Notes under the pieces: model-generated
Database searches by the model: none
What the model saw: only the letters and a program-made list of their open reading frames with translations
Told to the model about the DNA's origin: nothing
Position numbers and translations under genes: made by a program
In this document: positions 1 to 10,547 of the stretch, in pieces
Layout of the letters: the number at the start of each line of letters is the position of its first letter
Position numbering within the stretch: the stretch's first letter is position 1
Assembly (NCBI RefSeq): GCF_040054535.1
Contig: NC_090777.1
Coordinates: 12,559,001 to 12,623,000, forward strand
Direction of reading: 5' to 3'
Length of the DNA stretch: 64,000 nucleotides
Source of the DNA: Antennarius striatus
Lineage: Eukaryota; Chordata; Actinopteri; Lophiiformes; Antennariidae

Positions 1-260
1 AACGTGAACATTCTTTTTTAAATCTATTGATCCTAAATCTATTGATCCAGACTCTGACGAGTTTTTGCAGTCTGCAAAAAAAGTTTGGAATTGTCCAAAA
101 TGCTTGAATTAATGTTAGCCGACCAATCAAAATGGACACGTCAAGAATCAAAATTCAAAAATTCTTAAACCATCCTACAAATCCAGAATTCTGAAAACCA
201 TAACTTTGCCAGTCGTGTTTGGGGCATTCTTCCAACCTGAAACTGGTGTTTTATTTCCAG

Positions 261-512
261 GTCCTCATAGAAATGGGTGTATTGAACTGTCTTCATTTGC
301 TGCGTGGGACACGTCCATCAAAGAAACAGTATAAATGTGTGAACAAGCTTCTGTCCAACTCCCCTTCATGGCCGCCTCTTAATGAACTGCTTCCCTGCAT
401 GAGTCACGGTCCGCTCGCTCAGCTAGCAGTGGTTTACCCCCCTTTGGACACTCAGCCACCCAAATGCAATGACAGTATGAACTCTATCCTCAGCCGGCAA
501 TGCGAATATTGA
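261..512 (+). CDS. Probable terminal coding exon of an unrecognised gene (partial)
   Basis: A polypyrimidine stretch ending in TTTCCAG precedes an open frame that starts VLIEMGVLNCLHLL and ends NSILSRQCEY followed by TGA at 510-512. An AATAAA lies only 9 bases after the stop (521-526). An acceptor, an 84-codon open frame, a stop and a poly(A) signal in that order are what a last exon looks like. The frame also stays open upstream of the acceptor, so the 5' boundary is a guess. I do not recognise the protein: the start is leucine-rich, the rest contains several Cys and Pro, and there is no catalytic motif I can name. The rest of the gene would lie left of the window. It could instead be a chance open frame in spacer DNA; the poly(A) signal is the main argument against that. 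Confidence 0.4.
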   Translation, partial: VLIEMGVLNCLHLLRGTRPSKKQYKCVNKLLSNSPSWPPLNELLPCMSHGPLAQLAVVYPPLDTQPPKCNDSMNSILSRQCEY

Positions 513-520
513 CCTGCATT

Positions 521-526
521 AATAAA
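521..526 (+). terminator. Poly(A) signal AATAAA after the 261-512 exon
   Basis: AATAAA lies 9 bases downstream of the TGA of the candidate terminal exon. It is a canonical hexamer on the same strand, so it would end that transcript near 540-550. Confidence 0.4.
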
Positions 527-813
527 AGCTTTTTAAACAAAAGCAGACTTTTTTCTAGAGATTTTACAGCTACAGATGGTTTGACCTCACAATATCATCC
601 AGGTGTCACACAATCACAATCCATTGGTGGCCGTAATAAAATCTCACTCAAAAATTGAGCACTACTTTAGAAACATTTTTATCTGTAATCTGAGCACACA
701 AAAAGTTTAGGATTTATTGGTTCAGGTTTTGATATCGCAATTGCATAGTCAAGCAGACTGGAATTGTGATCTTTGTAATGTAAACCATACATCACAATGA
801 CTTTGTAAATCAT

Positions 814-845
814 TTTATTAAATCAGTATTTACAGGCAGTTTATT
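814..845 (-). terminator. Candidate poly(A) signals for szrd1
   Basis: TTTATT occurs on the plus strand at 814-819 and 840-845, which is AATAAA read on the minus strand. Both lie about 1.7 kb past the szrd1 stop codon with no other coding signal between, so they are the best visible end of a long 3'UTR. The true cleavage site cannot be fixed without transcript data. Confidence 0.4.
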
Positions 846-2541
846 TCCACTCAGAGCTCATTAAAATCACCCGTTCTTCTCATCCAAACTCTTGCTGTTC
901 TTGTGAACTCTCCCTCTAATAAATTCAGTTTCTTGAAGTCCTGAAAATTACCAGGAAGTAAATAAGAGGCACAAGCTGAAGACAACCGTAAAAAGACATT
1001 TTTTACTTAGGTGCACCTCTGAATATGGCTTGAGATCATTTCTCCAAATGATGGTAAAAAACTAAAACTTCTATTGAGAACAGTGATCTTGGCCAGTCAG
1101 ACAGTCAACAGTCTGGTTCATCTGCAGCTGTATCTCTGAAGTGTTTCACTGGTGAACCATCAGTTACCCAACATTCACAGCGGGTAATGTCATTTCTTCC
1201 ATGACCCAGATGTCCACAATTCATCTTGAGACATTCAGTTCCAGTTCACTGCACTTCTACAGCCGTTTCCAGTGTCACCCCAAGCCTCAATACGGCCATC
1301 AGCTGCCTGAACAGCCAAACACCTTTTAAACAGTTACATTCATTCAGTCTTGTTCCCTTCCTATGTGCAGTTTTCTACTGAAGGACATCAAGAAACAAGT
1401 ACTGAAAAGATTTGATGGGGAGGCCTGTGAAGAATACGTTGATTTCTGCACTGGAGTCTGAAAACACAGCCTTCAAATAATGATTCTGTACAGCTTGATT
1501 TTAAAATGAGATTTTGGTTCTTCTCAATTAAAATACTGCTGACACTGCTGTCATCTCGTACAAAAAGGCAAAAAAGTATCTTAAAAATCTGTTTCATTTG
1601 TTTTTTTGTTGGGTTTTTTTTGGCTTTATATTAAATAGAAACATTGGTGGGACAGACCAAGGAAGACAGCTGAAAGCTCAAAACAAAACACACCAACAGA
1701 ATTTAGAAGATACACAACTTGACACACATGACAATTACCTTCCTTGTTTAAAAACAAAATGTACATTTCAGGGGCTTTCAATACCAATGGCTTTTTATGG
1801 GAAGGTACCAAAAAGTACTCAGCATTAATGTTGAGTTTACTGTGGACACTTTGACACCAAACCAGCATGTCACATTTCAGACCTGCAACCAATTTCCTTA
1901 AAATGAGAGATATATTTATATAAAAAAGTCTCTTACATACTGTTGTTGGTAGTTGTTGCATTTGTGATGTGAAATAGTTTTACCTTCACATAATAAATCT
2001 CTGAGAATCCCTAAAACAGATAACAAGCAAGAAGACAAAAAAAGACTGAATATTTGTCAGTCAGACAACATCTACAAAGTTAAAAACATGTAAAGGTGTG
2101 AGAACCGATGTATGGTATTATTGCTGATGAGGAGCTGCTGCCCGAGTATCAGCTCATCTCTTTTTGCTACCACCTGTCACTTCTCCTCCTCATCCTCCCC
2201 AACATCATTCGTTCAAGTCTTTGCTTCTGCCTGGCAGGAATCCAGAGCCGGGGAATGGAGGAGAGGGATGGAGGTGGGGGGGCGTTTCTTAAAGGGATCA
2301 TCACAGTGAGTCCAGAAGATGTCCACAATCACAGTGTCAACAGACGTGGAGTGGGGGAGAGAAGAAAGGACATTTCTGTTTTACTTCCTCCTGGAGTTCC
2401 TAGCTCCTGTAAGGTCCACATGACTGCTACAAGGAGGCAACGGTGCAGCTGCATGTCAAATGTGAGGGAACTGAAGGAAGGAAGTCTTACTAACACAGTG
2501 CTGTCTCTCCCCTTCAATAGCTAGGTGGCCCCAAGGCTCAC
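846..2541 (-). other. Presumed long 3'UTR of szrd1
   Basis: This 1.7-kb stretch lies between the szrd1 stop codon and the first minus-strand poly(A) hexamers. No open frame in it looks like a protein. It is AT-rich with several T-runs and carries no transposon end I can recognise. Assignment as 3'UTR is inferred from position only. Confidence 0.4.
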
Positions 2542-5500
2542 TTATCTGTGCTGTCGGAACCTTTGGGTGCCATCTGGCTGATCGACAGAGTGATTATGTG
2601 ATCGGCTGTTTTCTGAAGGCAATGTGGAGTTATTGCGCCCTTGCCTATAAGAAAGACAGGAATAAATTAGAGATGGCAGCTTTTACATGAAAAGCTGCAG
2701 GACAAACATTCTCCTTATCGGTCCTATTTACTGGATCCCTGAAGTCTGGAAGCCACACGAGGTTCGGGTTGTAGTCTCACTTTGTTTACAATTGGATCAG
2801 TTTTGTGTTCTTTTACTACTGTACTTTTATATTCTTTCATGCACTTTTCACTGTCATTTAATCCAAATGAAAACATCCGTTCATGTGCTTCAAAGTTGCA
2901 GGGAGCTTCCAAATAGTCTTTTTTTAAAGTATTTTTGTCAGCTGTGGTCTATAAAATGAAATACAAGGTCAAACACCATGAGGGGAGGTTAACAAGTCTC
3001 ATCCCAATCCTACTTACACGAATGAATGAAATTAACTTTATTTATTCCCCGTAGGGAAAATATCTTTCCATTGATGGTTAGTCACACCTGTGTACAGTGC
3101 CTTCAAAAGTATTGGCCCCTGAAGCCTTTTTGACATTTTGCCACATTTCAGGCTTCAAACAAAGATAACTGAAAATATTTTTCAAGAATCAACAACATGT
3201 GAGACACAATAGTGAAGTGGAACCAAGTTTATTCAACATTTTATATTGTGTTTACAAATAAAAAACTGAAAAGTAGGATGTGCAAAAGTGAGACCAAATG
3301 ACACACAGGTTTGTCAGTGTTAGTCATTTTGGTCAACACTGGATCATTCAGAAGTCATCAGGGAACTTCTGGAGTCGTTCAGCTGAGCTGAGAACAGGGG
3401 GCCAATACTTCTGCACATCCTACTTTCCAGTTTTTTATTTGTAAACACAATATAAAATGTTGAATAAATTTGGTTCCACTTCACGATTGTGTCTCACATG
3501 TTGTTGATTCTTGAAAAATATTTTCAGTTTGTTATCTTTAAGTTTGAAGCCTGAAATGTGGCAAAATGTCAGAAAGTTCTTGGGGGGGCAATACTTTGCA
3601 AGGCACTATGTACAGTATTTTCCGCACTATAAACCACACTTAAAAGCCTTTAATTTTCTCAATTTCTTATCTAATCTTTCTAATCCAATGTGCCAATATA
3701 TGAAAAAAGATTTACAATAGACCATTCATTGAAGATGAGTTTTCAGATGCATTTTATAATCCAGTGCACTTTATAATCCAGTGTGCCTTATGTTTCAAAG
3801 TTTTTCTTAGAATACGCCATTCATTAAATGTGCGCCTGATAATCCAGTGTGCCTTATAGTGCGGATAATACTGTACATGCAAGTACAGGCCCAAAACACA
3901 CACACGTAAGCATGCAAGCGATGGGGAGGTAGAGTGGTGGGCTTCTTGGGGCCCCCAATCAACAGCTTATAATAGGGATGACGCCTTGCTCAGAAGTGCC
4001 TCGGCAGTGCTCGGGAGGTGAACGGCCACCTCCCACTGCCACTTCACACTCCAAAAGGTTTTGCCAGACACGGGTCTTGAACTGGGTCCCCAGTTCAAGA
4101 CTTAGTGGACCGAGCTACTGCCACCCCTGACATGTGGATTCTGACAATCTGACCAGGACTCTGCTAAAGTTATTCTTCTGATTGTACAAAACTTACATAT
4201 AGTAGTAAACTGTAAACATGTTTTTGTAAAACTGTAGGATAAATTATAAAAACATTAGGAAATTTTAAATACTCAATGTTTTTTACACATATTTAAAGTG
4301 GACAAAAATATAAAATAATTATGTGATGTCTTTCAGTCGGATACTGAGCTCATGAAATGTCCAATACTCTGCAGCCCAGCAACAAAGCTTCCAATGGATT
4401 GCAGCCTCCTGACCTTAACAGGCTGCAAATGAACCCTCTAACAATGTACCATCAATATTTGTTACTTATTACCTGTCAGCACTGGGCTTGTCCTGAGGCA
4501 TCTCCTCTGGACCAGCACTGCCCAGTATTCTCTTCCTCGCCTCAGCATACTCTGCCTCACGTTGAGCCAGAGATTTGACCTGTGGTGTGGGCCTAGTTTG
4601 ACTCAGGGGCGAGCCCAATGACCCATTACTTGCAGGCCGCTTCAAAATGCGGATCTGAGGTGGGGGTGCTGCTCGTAGAGATTCATCCTGTATCACCATG
4701 GTTGTCCTCAATGGAGATTGTTGAAAATTATTACTGGGCTCTCTAGAAGGAGACCGAGATGAAACACACACCAGAAATTAGTAAATTAACAGACAGTAAG
4801 AAGCTTAAAGAAAAACATGCAACAATTCCAACAGCTTAGTTGCATTCATGACAAAAATAAAACACAAACAACAACAAAAACATTCTGAATATTTTTTTTT
4901 TTGAATAATCAAGGTTACATTCCTGCTACAACAGAACATTTGTTCATGAAGTACTATAGTGATCTGCTCTTCAATTCAAAGGACTTTTTAAAAAAAAAGT
5001 ATAATTTCATTGTTTCACATTAGTGGCATTACTATTGAAGTATGATTTTTGACTCATGTCAGACATGGTTTTCTTGATGATGGAAGTTCAGTCACTATCA
5101 TAACACCTGTGCTTGGCTCTCAAGTGAAACATCACTCATTTGAAACAGCATACGCTCACTGATTTATGTTCACAAGCATCTTCTACATCATTAAAACATC
5201 AAATTGGTGAGGCAACTAAAACACTACATAAAATATCCATTTTATGCATTTGTAGAAATGCATGCCTGACATTTTGCTATCAAGGACAGGAACCATTGGA
5301 AACTGTTCTGAAATTTTCAGTCATTGCATCCTCCATCTGATTTGTGTTATCTGGGAAAACATAAAGGTGACTCAATCAAGTTTTTTGTCTTCACATAGAT
5401 TTAAAAAAAAATCAGATTTGTGTCATTATAAAGCAGAAAAGTCTGGGTTGAGACTTCAGCGTAGTGATGTGAACGTAGCCTAAACTGTTAGATAACCTGC

Positions 5501-6682
5501 ACAGACATCTTTGCAAAAAAAACCCCTCCAAATACCTCTGGTTAAATTCAGATGTCTACCTTTACAGGCATTCATGACACAAAATAAAGCTGTATAGTTC
5601 TGATATAAAATTTAAGCCATAATTCTGACAAGTAGCTGTTTTGGGACACATATATTCCACGTTTAAAGTCTTACTTTTCTTTCTGGCTGATCCTTAGCTT
5701 CTCTGTTAACCGTTTTTCCATTTCCTGTTGGGAAAAATAATCAAAACATTGATGTAAACAAGCAACATGGTCAGATTGATGCGCGATGGAAAGAAAAGTA
5801 CCGAAGATCTTGAGTCGTGGGGTGGATGGAAAGCAGTATTCTGTTACAGGCTATTTATACACGTGTAGAAAGGCTGCCAAGTCATAACAGAGCGATGAGC
5901 TATGTCAAATATTATCCGGTTAATGTCGCCCCTTAACCGAATCTTAATCCGGATTAAAGAAACATAATAAAGTTCACTTTACAGTGACTAAACACGGGAA
6001 CGGTATGAAACGGTGATCCGTAATTTCAGCCCGTCTCCTTTTCGGAGCCACGTTCTTTACGTCATGAGACAGCGATGGTTTGCCCAACTACCGTAGCCGC
6101 AGCTAATGTTAGCTCAATGTTACACTTCAATGTTGTAAAATGTATATCTAAAAGTACATCTAATTTGATATGATAACGGATCTTCACACGGGCCTGAGTT
6201 GTGTCGTGCATTAAGGGAATATTTGTCACCAAGCAAACTAACAGAACAATTCAGACATTTTCCATGCTAGCCAACCAGTGTCTAGCTAGCATATCTTCGG
6301 CTCTGTTGAGACTCAAATTTCAAGGAGTATTTTAAGTGTACCGGCTTAAAACATATCCCTAGCTAATCAGGTAGTGGATATTCGGATGACACACCCTACA
6401 AAATAGTTTATGAAAAGCCAGCCTTATTTGACTGGTTAGCTGGCTGGTTAGTCCAGTTAGCTTCGCGGCATTAGCTCGCAAAGTTTCTTGAGGCTAATGC
6501 TAGCTTAGCAACCATTATGGATCGTGTAATGCCAAACAATTCAACGATGATTTTAAGATAAATTAAAATAAAGAAGCCTTGAAAGCGTACTTGGCTTTAA
6601 ACGGAGGAAAATCGAGCCTTGAATAACTACTTACCACGCTATCAACTGTTTCCTCCCAACTTTCGGTGACCACCTCATCCAT
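2542..6682 (-). CDS. szrd1: SUZ RNA-binding domain-containing protein 1 (SZRD1)
   Basis: Four coding exons read on the minus strand: 6682-6635, 5724-5675, 4742-4473 and 2644-2542. They total 471 bases, 156 aa plus TAA, and every junction is GT-AG and in phase. The protein starts [16 protein letters not shown], like the acidic N-terminus of vertebrate SZRD1. Residues about 49-107 are the SUZ region, with the hallmarks [11 protein letters not shown] (59-69) and [19 protein letters not shown] (89-107). The tail ends [11 protein letters not shown], the SUZ-C-like C-terminus. Human SZRD1 is 152 aa, so this is full length. SUZ domains are RNA-binding modules; the cellular role of SZRD1 itself is poorly defined. 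A GC-rich stretch around 6690-6790 just upstream of the ATG is a plausible promoter. Intron 3 carries a SINE and two MITEs. Confidence 0.93.
3095..3610. mobile_element. Foldback Tc1/mariner-type MITE
   Basis: The element is bounded by TA (3093-3094 and 3611-3612). The left end CAGTGCCTTCAAAAGTATT is matched in inverse orientation by the right end AATACTTTGCAAGGCACTATG. The pairing continues for roughly 200 bp on each side, e.g. CACATTTCAGGCTTCAAAC at left against its reverse complement at 3541-3560, leaving a short unpaired centre. It has no transposase. The TA duplication and TIRs point to Tc1/mariner mobilisation; the exact family is not named. Confidence 0.75.
3613..3873. mobile_element. 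Short MITE with TIR CAGTATTWTCCGCACTATAA
   Basis: The left terminus CAGTATTTTCCGCACTATAA is matched by its inverse at the right end with one mismatch, and TA flanks both sides (3611-3612 and 3874-3875). Inside are reiterations of a motif like ATAATCCAGTGTGCCTTAT. There is no coding capacity. Its left TA is the same dinucleotide that forms the right TA of the preceding foldback element, so the two are directly abutted. Confidence 0.75.
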
Positions 6683-6689
6683 GTTTCAT

Positions 6690-6800
6690 TTTGCTCACGC
6701 TGGTTGAAGAACTCCAGACCCGCCTCTCGCGCCGCAGGTTCTGACGTCACGTGGACGGATTTCCCAACACGACTATCGGCCTCCTGACAGCCTATTACAA
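6690..6800. promoter_or_regulatory. GC-rich putative promoter of szrd1
   Basis: The sequence immediately 5' of the szrd1 ATG (minus strand) is locally rich in CpG (CGCCTCTCGCGCCGCAGG, GACGTCACGTGGACG) in otherwise AT-rich surroundings. It contains a CRE-like GACGTCA and an E-box CACGTG overlapping. Promoter function is inferred from position and composition. Confidence 0.35.
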
Positions 6801-7175
6801 GAGGTCAAAGGTCTTCACTGAGGTCGGTAGGTATACTGTACGTCAGTAAAGAAGTGTTATTTTTTTTGTTCTTTGTATGCACATGCCAACGGTGAGAGGA
6901 GCTCTGGGTGTTTGGTTTCCTTGTTTCTCATCACCAAATTTAAAATCAAGCCTAATGGGCAAAATAGACATTTTAAAAGAGATGTTTTGAACTTTTTTGA
7001 AGTAATTTTTCTACATACAGATCATCTGAATACCAGGTAAAAATATAGTATTATAAGTGCATCGTTATTATTAAACGTGAATGCAATATATTGAAATGCA
7101 AATTGAAATGCAAATGAATCTCGCATTATTTTGCCTTACATCAAATTGAAAGTGGAATTATTTAAAATATTGTCA

Positions 7176-7487
7176 CAGGTCGCGGGGTGCTGGAGCCTAT
7201 CCCAGTTGACTGGGTGCGTGAGAAAGGGTACACTCTGGGCACGATGCCAGTGCACCGCAGAGCCACACATGAATGGACAAACACACACGCATACACTCAA
7301 AACTACACGCATATTTGGTATCATTAATTTACCTAAACTGCATGTTTGTGGATATTGCCGGAGAACTCAGATTGAACTCACGCAGACACGGGGAGAACAC
7401 GCAAACTTCACACAGAATGGGACTCAAACCGGGAACTGCTTTGCTGTGCTGCAACAGCGCTACCCACTGTGCCAGTGTGCTGCCCAC
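7176..7487 (-). repeat. tRNA-derived vertebrate SINE, diverged
   Basis: On the minus strand the element begins with a tRNA-like head (GGCAGCACACTGGCACAGTGG, then GGTTTGAGTCCC). It continues through GTGTGAAGTTTGCGTGTTC and TGTGTGTTTGTCC and ends at AGGCTCCAGCACCCCGCGACC. This order is typical of a widespread fish SINE. It is diverged, and the boundaries are approximate. Confidence 0.65.
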
Positions 7488-7615
7488 TCAATTTTAATTG
7501 AGTGGGTGGCACATGAAGTTATTTTTATTAAAATGAATTGATATTTTGAGAAAATTAGGAGCATGTCTTTGTTTGATTTTGTTTGCTTGTTATTATAGAC
7601 ATCCCATCAGTTTGA

Positions 7616-8973
7616 AGTCCTGTTGCCAAACATCAGTTTCAGTTTGTACAGATGAGGGCAACCTGATTCACAGTAAAGCAACAGTAATCCTCGAGATGTT
7701 GGGATATAAGATCAATATAAGGCATAATAAGCAATACCCTCTAAGGAGGAGACGGTTAGAGGCCAAGATAAAGCCAACACGGAGAGACGTCAGCCAGCTA
7801 GCTGAGTTGCAGAAACACAAAATGGTGAATAAAGGGGTACCCAGGAAATACAGCAAGCTCTCCGTACCTGAAGCACTCGATACTGCCAAACAAAGACTAA
7901 CAGCTCTTCCTACCCGACTGAAGGGATATACCAAGGAGATAGAGGCCAGGAGAATAAACAAGACCTTCTCCACTCAACCAGCAAAAGTGTACGCTGAGTG
8001 GCAGGGAAATAGCAGCAGCCGCTCACACCCACCCAGAGCTGAGGTAGAGAAATACTGGAATGGCATATGGGAAAGAGAAGCATCACACAACACCGATGCT
8101 CATTGGCTAGTGGACCTGAGGACTGACCACAGCTGCCTCCCAGAACAAAAACTAGTAACCATCTCAAGGGCAGATATCCAAGAAAGAGTGTCAAAGATGA
8201 AGAGTTGGTCAGCACCGGGTCTGGATATGATCCATACATACTGGCTAAAGAAGCTGACAGCACTCCATGGCGCATAGCAGCACAGATGAACCAGTTGCTA
8301 AGGGATGGGACACACTCAGAATGGTTGACTGAAGGCAGCACAGACCTGATCATGAAAGACCCACAGAAGGGATCTACCCAATCCAACTACTAGCCAATAA
8401 CCTGTCTCTGTACAACATGGAAGCTCCTGTCAGGCATCATGGCGGCTAAGATGAGTAGGCACATGGTTCAATATATGAGCGGGGCACAGAAAGCAGTTGG
8501 TAGTAACACTAGGGGAGCCAAGCACCAGCTACCGGTGGACAGAGCAGTCCACAGAGACTGTAAGAACAGGCAGATCAACCTGTATACTGTCTGGATTGAC
8601 TACCAAAAGGCCTACGATTCAATGCCACACACGTGAATACTGGAATGTCTGGAACTGTAAAAGATCAACAGGACACTAAGAGCCTTCATCAAGAACTAAA
8701 TGGGAATATGGAAGACAACCCTAGACGCAAACTCCAAGCCAATTACTGGCTTGGAGTGAACATCAAGAGCAGCATATACCAAGGGGATGCACTATCACCA
8801 CTGCTGTTCTGCATAGGCCTGAACTCCCTTAGTCACATCATCACAAAGAGTGGGTACAGATACCGATTCTGAAGTGGGTCAACAATCAGTCACCTCCTCT
8901 ACATGGATGACATCAAGCTGTATGCCAGGAATGAGTGAGAAACCGACTCACTGATCCACACCACTAGGATCTA
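7616..8973 (+). pseudogene. Degenerate non-LTR reverse transcriptase, R2/R4-like LINE
   Basis: Open-frame pieces in shifting frames read as one decayed LINE polyprotein. 7546-8277 carries a basic region and ends with SAPGLDMIHTYWLKKLTALH. 8205-8390 continues the finger region. 8439-8636 has WIDYQKAYDSMPHT (RT motif A). 8633-8872 has YQGDALSPLLFCIGLNSL (motif B). About 8886-8930 has HLLYMDDIKLYA, the YxDD catalytic box. At least three frame changes and an internal stop separate these parts, so the copy is dead. These motifs match elements with a restriction-like endonuclease (R2/R4/Rex6-like), but the endonuclease part is not present. The copy ends at about 8973, where RTE-type sequence begins. 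Confidence 0.8.
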
Positions 8974-9182
8974 CAGCAATTCTGGTTGGACTTTGATGAA
9001 GTGATGCAGAGCATACCTAAAAGTGAGAGAGAGTTGTCACTGGTGCAGACTTCAATGGACATGTTGGTGCAGGAAACACAGTTGATGAGGAGGTGATGGG
9101 CAGGTTTGGTATCCAGGAGAGGAATACAGAAGGACAGATGGTGGTTGACCTTGTAAAAAGAGTGGAAACGGCTCTAGTGAAG
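8974..9182 (+). pseudogene. Fragment of RTE-type LINE endonuclease
   Basis: The DNA from TTCTGGTTGGACTTTGATG to GTGGAAACGGCTCTAGTGAA closely matches 36768-36967 of the longer RTE-type copy. It encodes the end of the APE-type endonuclease but is shifted out of frame. It abuts the R2/R4-like remnant directly, suggesting insertion or recombination between two dead LINEs. Confidence 0.75.
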
Positions 9183-10304
9183 ATAGTGTATATAAATATA
9201 CACTATACTAGCGGGAACCCGTGGTAATTCTTATTTTGTTTTATTTTTCTTCTTCCCCGTCACAAAACAAACCACTGAGTCCGACAAAGCCATAAAGGCC
9301 TCGTGTGGGACGGACGAACGTGAAGACGAAGGCCGCTTTGGCATTACGGTCCGGCCATCCGGCTTCGTGAGTGCGGTCCTGGTGAATAAAGCATCGGGGT
9401 TCCCCACAACATGAGGTCCATCCCAATCAAAGAATATAAACCGCTATGTTTGACGAAGTCAAAACAGCTCCGTAAGTGAGAGACATGGACAAATGTGAAG
9501 ACTGGAGGTAACCCGGCTAGTGGCCCTTACTTCCGGGTAGATGCCGGACAGCGAGAGGTTTTCAAACGAGCTTATTCAAATATATAGGTGGGAACATATA
9601 CGTAAATACACACATGCTGCTGTGTTGTTGGACATGAAGATGTGAATGTGGATTGAAATGATTCAAATCGCATAACTGAAAATGACTACCATAGATTACA
9701 AATTTTTAACCAACAATAATTGTATTGTATTGCATTGTATTGAAGTGTATTGCATTGTACAATATTGTATTGTATTTTATTAGAGGAAGTCATTGTTTCA
9801 CCCCGGAAGTTTTACTTACGTACTCATACGTCGAAACTTCCGGTGTGCCATTGTACCGCTGTACGTGTTTCAGGTTCGTGTGTACATTGTAACTACATGC
9901 TAGTTAACTCAATTAAACACTTCAGCTATGCTTAACTGTCGACACAGACACAGATTTAGGTTTTGTGTTTAATTCCTCTGCCGGCTAACCCACTTTCCCT
10001 TTTGAAGTTACTTACTAAGCTGTAAACGTTGTACAGAATCATTCGCCTATGCTAGCTTTTGCTAGCAACGGCAGCTAATCGAATTGTTAGCATGTCAGTG
10101 ATCAGAAAGGAATAACCGGCTGACATAAGATGATAGCAAATAATTTTATAATGTGGTAATGTTTTCTTCTGTCAGTTTGACACCACCGTTTTAACACAAT
10201 CGTTTCCATGTGGTGTTATTTTCCAAGTTGTCTCTTTGGTTGACGAGTAACGTATTGCGCGCCTTCAACTCTAAATCTGCTTCGGTAGAATTGGATACAT
10301 TAAT
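9183..10304. other. Non-coding stretch upstream of cdk11b
   Basis: No gene is supported here. 9230-9600 is GC-richer with no recognisable protein. 9718-9780 is low-complexity DNA built on TTGTA/TTGCA units. Part of 9780-10130 may hold the cdk11b promoter or a 5' non-coding exon, since the coding exon at 10548 appears to follow a splice acceptor (GGAATAG at about 10521-10527). I could not locate a first exon with confidence. Confidence 0.3.
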
Positions 10305-10370
10305 GTAAAATGATTCGCTGGGGCGACCCCTGAAGGGAAAAGCCGAAAGGGAAAGAAGAACGTAAAATGC
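10305..10370 (-). repeat. Short 3'-end fragment of an RTE-type LINE
   Basis: GGGGCGACCCCTGAAGGGAA and the following AAGCCGAAAGG match the sequence just before the A/G-rich tail of the RTE-type copy at 45665-46160. Read on the plus strand this piece has the same orientation as the LINE sense strand. Only about 60 bp survive; the strand call is tentative. Confidence 0.5.
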
Positions 10371-10547
10371 ATGAAAATTTGAAATGATCTTACCATCAAA
10401 TGAAATGCACATCTGTTGTGATTGTCTCTACCATTTTGGTTGACTTTTTTTCTTGACGTTTATCACATAATTAAATGAAGTTGCTTAACGAGCATTTATG
10501 TTTGTATGTTTGTATGGTGTGGAATAGGCGGTGGAGAGTGGACGCTG

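Larger units (their letters stand above)
3021..4131 (-). repeat. tRNA-headed SINE, split by two MITEs
   Basis: Read on the minus strand, the head near 4131-4070 is tRNA-like, with a B-box-like GGTTCAAG-type stretch. The body (about 4070-3876) is rich in GGCAGTGGGAGGTG, and the tail near 3060-3025 resembles a CCC..GGG..AATAAA end. Head, body and tail correspond to the copy at 43571-44045, where they are contiguous. Here they are separated by the MITEs at 3095-3610 and 3613-3873, so the SINE is older than both. Boundaries are approximate. Confidence 0.6.

Noticed and set aside
4357-4578. Plus-strand frame over the szrd1 third exon
   Set aside because: It is the shadow of the real minus-strand exon encoding the SUZ domain.
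9241-9426. Short minus-strand frame in a GC-richer block upstream of cdk11b
   Set aside because: 61 codons, no domain, no splice context or poly(A) signal.
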